Of a stretch of DNA of 21,697 bases, positions 17,582-21,697 are shown one piece after another. Source of the stretch: Haplomitrium mnioides (lineage: Eukaryota; Marchantiophyta; Haplomitriopsida; Calobryales); assembly GCA_049999725.1 (NCBI GenBank), contig JBNGIS010020400.1:41048-62744 (forward strand). Reading direction: 5' to 3'. The position numbers and the translations under genes were made by a program. The number at the start of each line of letters is the position of its first letter. Within the stretch, counting starts at the first letter, position 1. The notes beneath the pieces are model-generated. The model was not told where the DNA came from. It searched no databases and saw only the letters and a program-made list of their open reading frames with translations.

Positions 17582-18873
17582 ACGTGGAGCGGTGCGAAAA
17601 CGGAAGACGTGGCAGCTCTTGCGGGTCCGAAGAGTTCAACGGGATTCCGCCTCCCTACATGGGGAACCCCAGTTAAAAGGGATCCGATCAGCCTCCCTAT
17701 GTGGGTTCTCCACTTAACAAGGATCTGTGAAGGAAGATCGGACGGGTCCGAAGTGATGGCGAAGCGGCGATTGACGAAGCAAAGACTGGTCACTATTACG
17801 GGGGTAGGGAGGATTCCTTAATGCAACGGCGAAGCTAAGCGAGAAGGACGAATCAGCGACAAATCATAGTTACGGAGTAAGGGACTCCGTAGGGAGTTGC
17901 GGAAACGTGGCAGTCCCACCATGCTTCACGGATTAAGGGACACGTGGCATTCCTAGGGAGTTCGTGGGTCTTAGCGGAAAATGGGGAAGCCCCGGGTAAA
18001 CGGGTTCCAAATAGCCTCGCGAAGTGGGGTGATCACTTAACGTGGATCCGCGAGGAAGCCCAACTGGAGACCAAGGGAGTGGATGGGAAACAGTGACTTA
18101 TCATGGGCCCGGCCAGACAAAGAGCAACAAGGCAAAAGGCTGATATATCACTGATCCGGTGGGGTGGCGGAAAGTTCGACAAGGTATGGTCTGAAAGTTT
18201 GACGGGTGTTGATGGCACACTTACTTCTTGTGCTAAAAAGGCGATGAAGCGATGGTCCAGCTAGAAGAAGAAGCAAGGGACCAGCAGCCGAAAGGGTGAC
18301 CTATCGGAGTTCCGGCATTGGCGAGGACGAAAGTTCAACGAGGCGAAGGGGATCCGCGAGGAATCTGCATAGTTCCTATATCAAGCGAAGCAAATGGATA
18401 GCGAAGGAAGCCTCTGTTCTTATTGCGAGCGGGATCCGAAGCGGCAACAACAGGTACTGTTCTTACTCGGCAAGTGAATTACTTGACGGATTACGTGGAG
18501 TACAGCGGGGGTCCGAGGGTTCATGAGGGTCTTTGACGGATGACGTGGCGTTCCACTGTGGTCCGAGGGTTCTTGCAGGTCAGCAACGGGTCAACTTCGG
18601 AATCCGGTCAAGGCGACGATCTGCCTACCCCCTTGCGGGGCAGCGTCGGACGGCGCGGCGATGGATGACGTGGCATTCAGCGGTGATCCGACAGTTCCTG
18701 CGGGTCAGCAACGGGTCAAATGCGGAATCAGGTCAGTGCGACGATCCGCCTACTCCTTTGCGGGGCGGCGGCGGATGGCGCTGTGCGGATGGCATGGAAG
18801 GCATGATACGTGGCAACCTGTGGAGTTCCGAGGACGATGGGGAAGTTCCGAAGGAGCTTGCAGATGACGTGGC
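17582..18873 (+). promoter_or_regulatory. Copy B array of ACGTGG cores with two full modules
   Basis: ACGTGG occurs nine times on the plus strand, starting at 17582, 17607, 17905, 17942, 18493, 18543, 18668, 18808 and 18867; three of these are TGACGTGGC and one is CACGTGGC. Two full modules as in copy A are present: GGTCAA at 18589 (and 18606) and 18714, then GCCTAC hairpin arms at 18623 and 18748. Next comes ACGTGG at 18668, and a decayed GGCATGG at about 18791. Spacing from hairpin to core is 45 bases, as in copy A. The array ends about 510 bases before the TATA box at 19382. Confidence 0.6.
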
Positions 18874-18931
18874 CTCTGCACTTGCAGATTGCACCTTCTT
18901 CGGATTCAGGGATCAAGGCTTTTCAGATTAT

Positions 18932-18951
18932 TCTCTCTCTCTCTCTCTCTT
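18932..18951 (+). repeat. CT microsatellite
   Basis: This is an uninterrupted run of about nine CT units followed by TTCTTCTT. Copy A has no equivalent, so it may belong to the extra segment described for 18991-19269. Confidence 0.8.
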
Positions 18952-18990
18952 CTTCTTGGAATTCTTCTTCGGATATGGATCAGCTTTACC

Positions 18991-19269
18991 ATGTCGGATC
19001 GCCCTCCTCGACTGCGACTAACTCTACAACGTATCACGACATCGGATGGGTCATCATCGGGGTCCCACGGGGACACTTCCGGAATCTGCGACTTCGGCGA
19101 CGCCGAACCCTACTCTTCTGATTTGAAATCGCAAATCAATGCCGAGCTAATCTACGCCATGATCAAGAGCTCTGAGCACAGTCTTCGACCAAGTGCTAGC
19201 TTCACACCCAGTCCGCGCCAGGGGCATTCCACGAGATTTTCGGAACGACAGTTGAGAGCCTTAGGTTAA
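18991..19269 (+). other. 92-codon open frame in copy B, between module array and TATA box
   Basis: ATG at 18991 opens MSDRPPRLRLTLQRITTSDG, followed by a serine-rich stretch, the acidic segment FGDAEPYSSDLKSQINAEL and the basic ending RFSERQLRALG with a TAA stop. I recognise no domain. It sits before the TATA box, so it would not be part of the element's own main transcript. Copy A has no clear match between its last module and its TATA position. It could be a fragment of another element's gag or of a host gene carried by this copy, or chance coding potential. Overlapping frames on the same strand are also open (to 126 codons if the CTG/TTG lead-in is counted), which lowers confidence. Confidence 0.3.
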
Positions 19270-19381
19270 CTAGTTTAGTTAGTCGTTGCTCGTACTGGCC
19301 AGGTGTCACCTCAACGTTGCTTAACCAGATTGACTGCCGAATGCGGGGAAACAAGAAGGCTTCAGCAAGGTGATGGGGGAG

Positions 19382-19388
19382 TATAAAT
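19382..19388 (+). promoter_or_regulatory. TATA box of copy B (putative LTR promoter)
   Basis: TATAAAT in the context GGGGGAGTATAAATGG lies about 2.33 kb into copy B. It is followed after 30 or so bases by a TTGTTGTTGTTG run that could lie at the start of R. The same position in copy A is degenerate. Confidence 0.5.
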
Positions 19389-20565
19389 GGATTGTCTGAA
19401 AGGTTGTTGTTGTTGTTTGTGGATGCAAACTTGTGAGTCGTAAGAACGATAGCAGAAAGGAAGACACACGAGGGAGGGAGGACAAATTTCTAAAATCTTC
19501 AATTGAAGCAGGTGAACTCGAGCAAGGGGCTAGCAGGGGTGGAGGTGGGCTGGAGGGGCGCTGGAAATCGCTAAGCGGGGAGCTCTAGAGGCTCAAGCGA
19601 TCCAGGTGTACTCATCACTGCGGGTGGACCAGCATCGGAGGTGTACTGATACTTGAAGAGGGAAGAAATTCTGGGTAGTCTTGAAATCGGAGAGGCTGCC
19701 AAAGGGGGATCTTTGGGGTTGTCTCAGTGTTGCCTGTGCAGGAGCAACAATCCCAGGAACGTCAAGGGCGTTTCTGGTTTATTCTCCCAAGGGAAGTCAA
19801 GAAGGAGTAGCTGCATTCGTGCTCGCGCACGGTGTAGAAGATCCATCGAAGCTTCAGGGTGGAGTGGGTGGCCAGTAGTCGAGAGGACTATCTTCCAGAG
19901 GTGGAAGTTAAACAAGACCTCTTCTGATCCTAAGGAAGTCAAACCAGGGCTTCTCGCGAAGGAAGGTAAAAAGACTATCTAGAAAATGGTGCGTGACTAG
20001 AGGGAGGACATGTCACTGGAATCGTGAGGCTCAAGAGAAGGTGGAATAAAGATTAGGAGTGCAAGGGAGGCAGCAAAGATCGGATCTTGGGGAAGTCAGA
20101 GGAACAACAGCGGAGTGTGTGGTGTTGTGTATGCAGGGTGTAGTTAGTTTTGTCTTATGTTTGTAATTACTGGAAATGATATTTCAGATCTGAAGTGAAC
20201 AAGATCCTAGTTCAGCAGGAATCCAAGAATCAGATTCAAAGGGTAAGGGGGACAGATCCCCTGTATAATTCAAATATCAGGACTTGATCCTGCATTGTAA
20301 AACTTTGAGTCTGGATCCTACTTAGGATCACTAAAATCCACTTCGGAATTTGATCAAAAAAGTTGTTGAGTTGTGGATGAATGTGTGAATAGAGAATTGA
20401 ACGAGGAGAAAGGTCAGTAAGGTGAGGAGGAGAACCCTCTTAAGGCCTGAAATTGATAACTTGCAGCGGGGCCATCTCATAAAAGAACCTGAACCCCGTA
20501 AAAGTCAGCCTTTTCCTTCCGAAGAGCAGTGTTCGGAGGATAAGACCAGAAGGAGGGGGCCGACA

Positions 20566-20570
20566 TGTCA
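20566..20570 (+). repeat. Right target duplication of copy B (TGTCA)
   Basis: This is the partner of 17045-17049, and it directly follows the terminal CCGACA of copy B. Confidence 0.88.
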
Positions 20571-21436
20571 TCAGTAGGGCTAATTACTCTATGTATGTGC
20601 AGAAATTGAATACAGGTTTGGTCATTATAGTGATATTTGTTGATGATATGATTATTACAGGTGATGATAAGTTGCAGATTGAAAATGTTAAGAAGAGGCT
20701 TGGAGCAGAATTTTATATGAAAGACTTGGGAGAACTTATATACTTCTTGGGTATAGAAGTAATAAGATCACAACAAGGTATTTGGTTACTTCAACGAAAG
20801 TATATTCTGGATATGTTACAGAAATACGATATGACAGCACATAAGCCTATTTCTACTCCACTTGAACAAAATTCAAAGCTAAGAGCTGATTTGGGAGATG
20901 AATTGAAAGATCCAATTGTGTATCGGAAAATAGTTGGAAATTTCATTTATGTCACCATGACTAGACCACATATGTCTCATGATGTGGGAGTACTTAGTCA
21001 GTTTATGCAGGTGCCAAGAAAGCCACATTTAGATGCGGCAAGGAGAACATTACGTTACTCAAAAGGCACATTGAATTATGGTTTACTTTATGCAAACGGA
21101 GTTGAAGTAAAAATTTTTGGATATACTGATGCAAATTGGGCTGGATATACATATGACAAAAGATCTACAAGTGGTTATGTTTTCAGCATTAGAGGTGCTG
21201 CAGTGAGTTGGAGTAGTAAGAAGCAACCTACAGTTGCTTTGTCAAGCACAGAGGCAGAGTATAGAGTAGTAGCAATGGCTGCATGTGAAATAGCTTGGCT
21301 ACGCAAGCTATTGTCTAACTTAGGACATGATGTGCAAGAGCTTGTGACTTTGTATGGTGACAAAAAAAGCAATGTACAACTGGCAAACAATCTGGTGTTT
21401 TATGCAAGGATGAAACACATTGAAAACAGCCGCTAC
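20566..21436 (+). pseudogene. pol: Copia-2 pol: second half of reverse transcriptase and RNase H
   Basis: Resuming after copy B with SRANYSMYVQKLN, the frame stays open to 21494. It carries the catalytic reverse transcriptase motif FVDDMIITG (about 20633-20660), FYMKDLGEL.YFLGIEV, and the thumb segment GIWLLQRKYILDMLQKY. RNase H follows: FGYTDANWAG (first aspartate), the SSTEAEYR glutamate motif, AACEIAWLRKLL, and LYGDKKSNVQLANN, where most copia elements have LYCDNKS. After RMKHIE the expected H.HF.RE ending degenerates (NSRYFE) and unrelated sequence follows, so the protein's C-terminus is lost. Without the first RT half this frame cannot give an active enzyme. Confidence 0.92.
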
Positions 21437-21697
21437 TTTGAACCAGGAACCGTTACTGGGTTCGTGTTTCACTTGACAGTCGAATTTTTTTTTTGAAGAT
21501 TTGGCGTTCAAAAACATCAAATTTAAAACTAAAATCTTCTTTTCGAAAAAAAAATTGTTTTTTATTAACAAAAAATGCATATTTTCTGCTTAGATTATAT
21601 GTCAAATATTTTATTTAGAAAGAAAACTTCAAAAACAAACATTTTGATTATTCGAATATTTTGAAAAAACTTGATACTATTGAAAATAAATTAAATT
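21437..21697. other. AT-rich sequence beyond the copia-2 break
   Basis: Base composition changes sharply to AT-rich with long A and T runs. No copia LTR start (TGTTGAAATACC) is seen. An imperfect inverted repeat is present: a T run followed by GAAGATTT (21495-21502), against AAATCTTC (21532-21539) followed shortly by an A run. No gene is visible. Confidence 0.5.

Larger units (their letters stand above)
17050..20565 (+). mobile_element. Long LTR-type repeat, copy B (probable solo LTR, 3.5 kb)
   Basis: It begins TGTTAGCCAGTGGA and ends GGGGGCCGACA, giving TG...CA ends, and is flanked by perfect 5-base duplications TGTCA, the hallmark of LTR-element integration. It is a diverged relative of copies A and C: the first 12 bases resemble TGTCAGCCGGTG, the same ACGTGG-rich array lies in the middle, and the final 700 bases align with copy A. 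I see no internal terminal repeat and no gag-pol, so a solo LTR is the best reading; a non-autonomous element with badly diverged LTRs is the alternative. A TATA box at 19382 would divide it into about 2.3 kb of U3 and 1.1 kb of R-U5. Confidence 0.78.
10272..21436 (+). mobile_element. Ty1/copia retrotransposon with two nested insertions (copia-2)
   Basis: The element has a 5' LTR (10272-10532), a primer site (10533-10548) and a gag-pol body in three blocks: 10674-12809, 15944-17049 and 20566 to about 21436. The order gag, protease, integrase, reverse transcriptase, RNase H identifies copia rather than gypsy. The gaps are filled by long repeat copies A and B; removing both restores an uninterrupted protein order at each join. 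The element carries many stops and frameshifts and is not autonomous. RNase H homology fades near 21436 and no 3' LTR is seen, so the 3' end is either lost or lies outside the window. The exact 3' limit is uncertain. Confidence 0.92.

Noticed and set aside
12810-20565. Copies A and B read as one element that was split
   Set aside because: They overlap in content (both have module array and the same 3' end), have separate target duplications, and lie at two different sites in pol.

Overview
The window looks like nuclear DNA of a land plant. It holds Ty1/copia retrotransposons with a tRNA-Met-like primer site, long plant-style LTRs, and a small tandem cluster of intronless dirigent-like genes with signal peptides and TATA boxes. 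Nothing suggests a bacterial, organellar or viral genome. I cannot place it further; every identification rests on motifs read by eye, without a database search.

Layout. (1) 1-1449: GC-rich 5' part of a long LTR-type repeat on the minus strand (copy C), inserted in a copia element. (2) 1450-3443: 5' part of that minus-strand copia element (copia-1), with its 5' LTR at 3176-3443 and broken gag-pol. (3) 3444-10271: a gene island of about 6.8 kb made of a tandem array of dirigent-like genes with a unit length near 2.5 kb. Two copies are intact (6583-7128 and 9137-9676). Two are clear pseudogenes (3444-3697 minus, 4072-4415 plus), and older relics lie at 7990-8245 and about 5196-5263. (4) 10272 to about 21436: a second copia element on the plus strand (copia-2), with a 5' LTR and primer site. 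Its gag-pol is split into three blocks by two insertions of the same long repeat family: copy A (12810-15943) and copy B (17050-20565). (5) About 21437-21697: AT-rich DNA of unknown nature.

How the parts relate. The dirigent array was reached on both sides by divergently oriented copia elements, one of which truncates a dirigent pseudogene. Both copia elements then received members of one long repeat family, always in the sense orientation of the host element. Copies A and B run from TG to CA, are flanked by short target duplications, and contain neither a second terminal repeat nor a polymerase, so they look like very long (3.1-3.5 kb) solo LTRs. Their upstream half (putative U3) carries a spaced module array: a GGTCAA (W-box-like) core, a GC hairpin, then an ACGTGG (G-box/ABRE-like) core. 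In copy B this lies upstream of a TATA box at 19382. This array is the most unusual structure in the window. Only the two dirigent-like genes look capable of making an intact protein.
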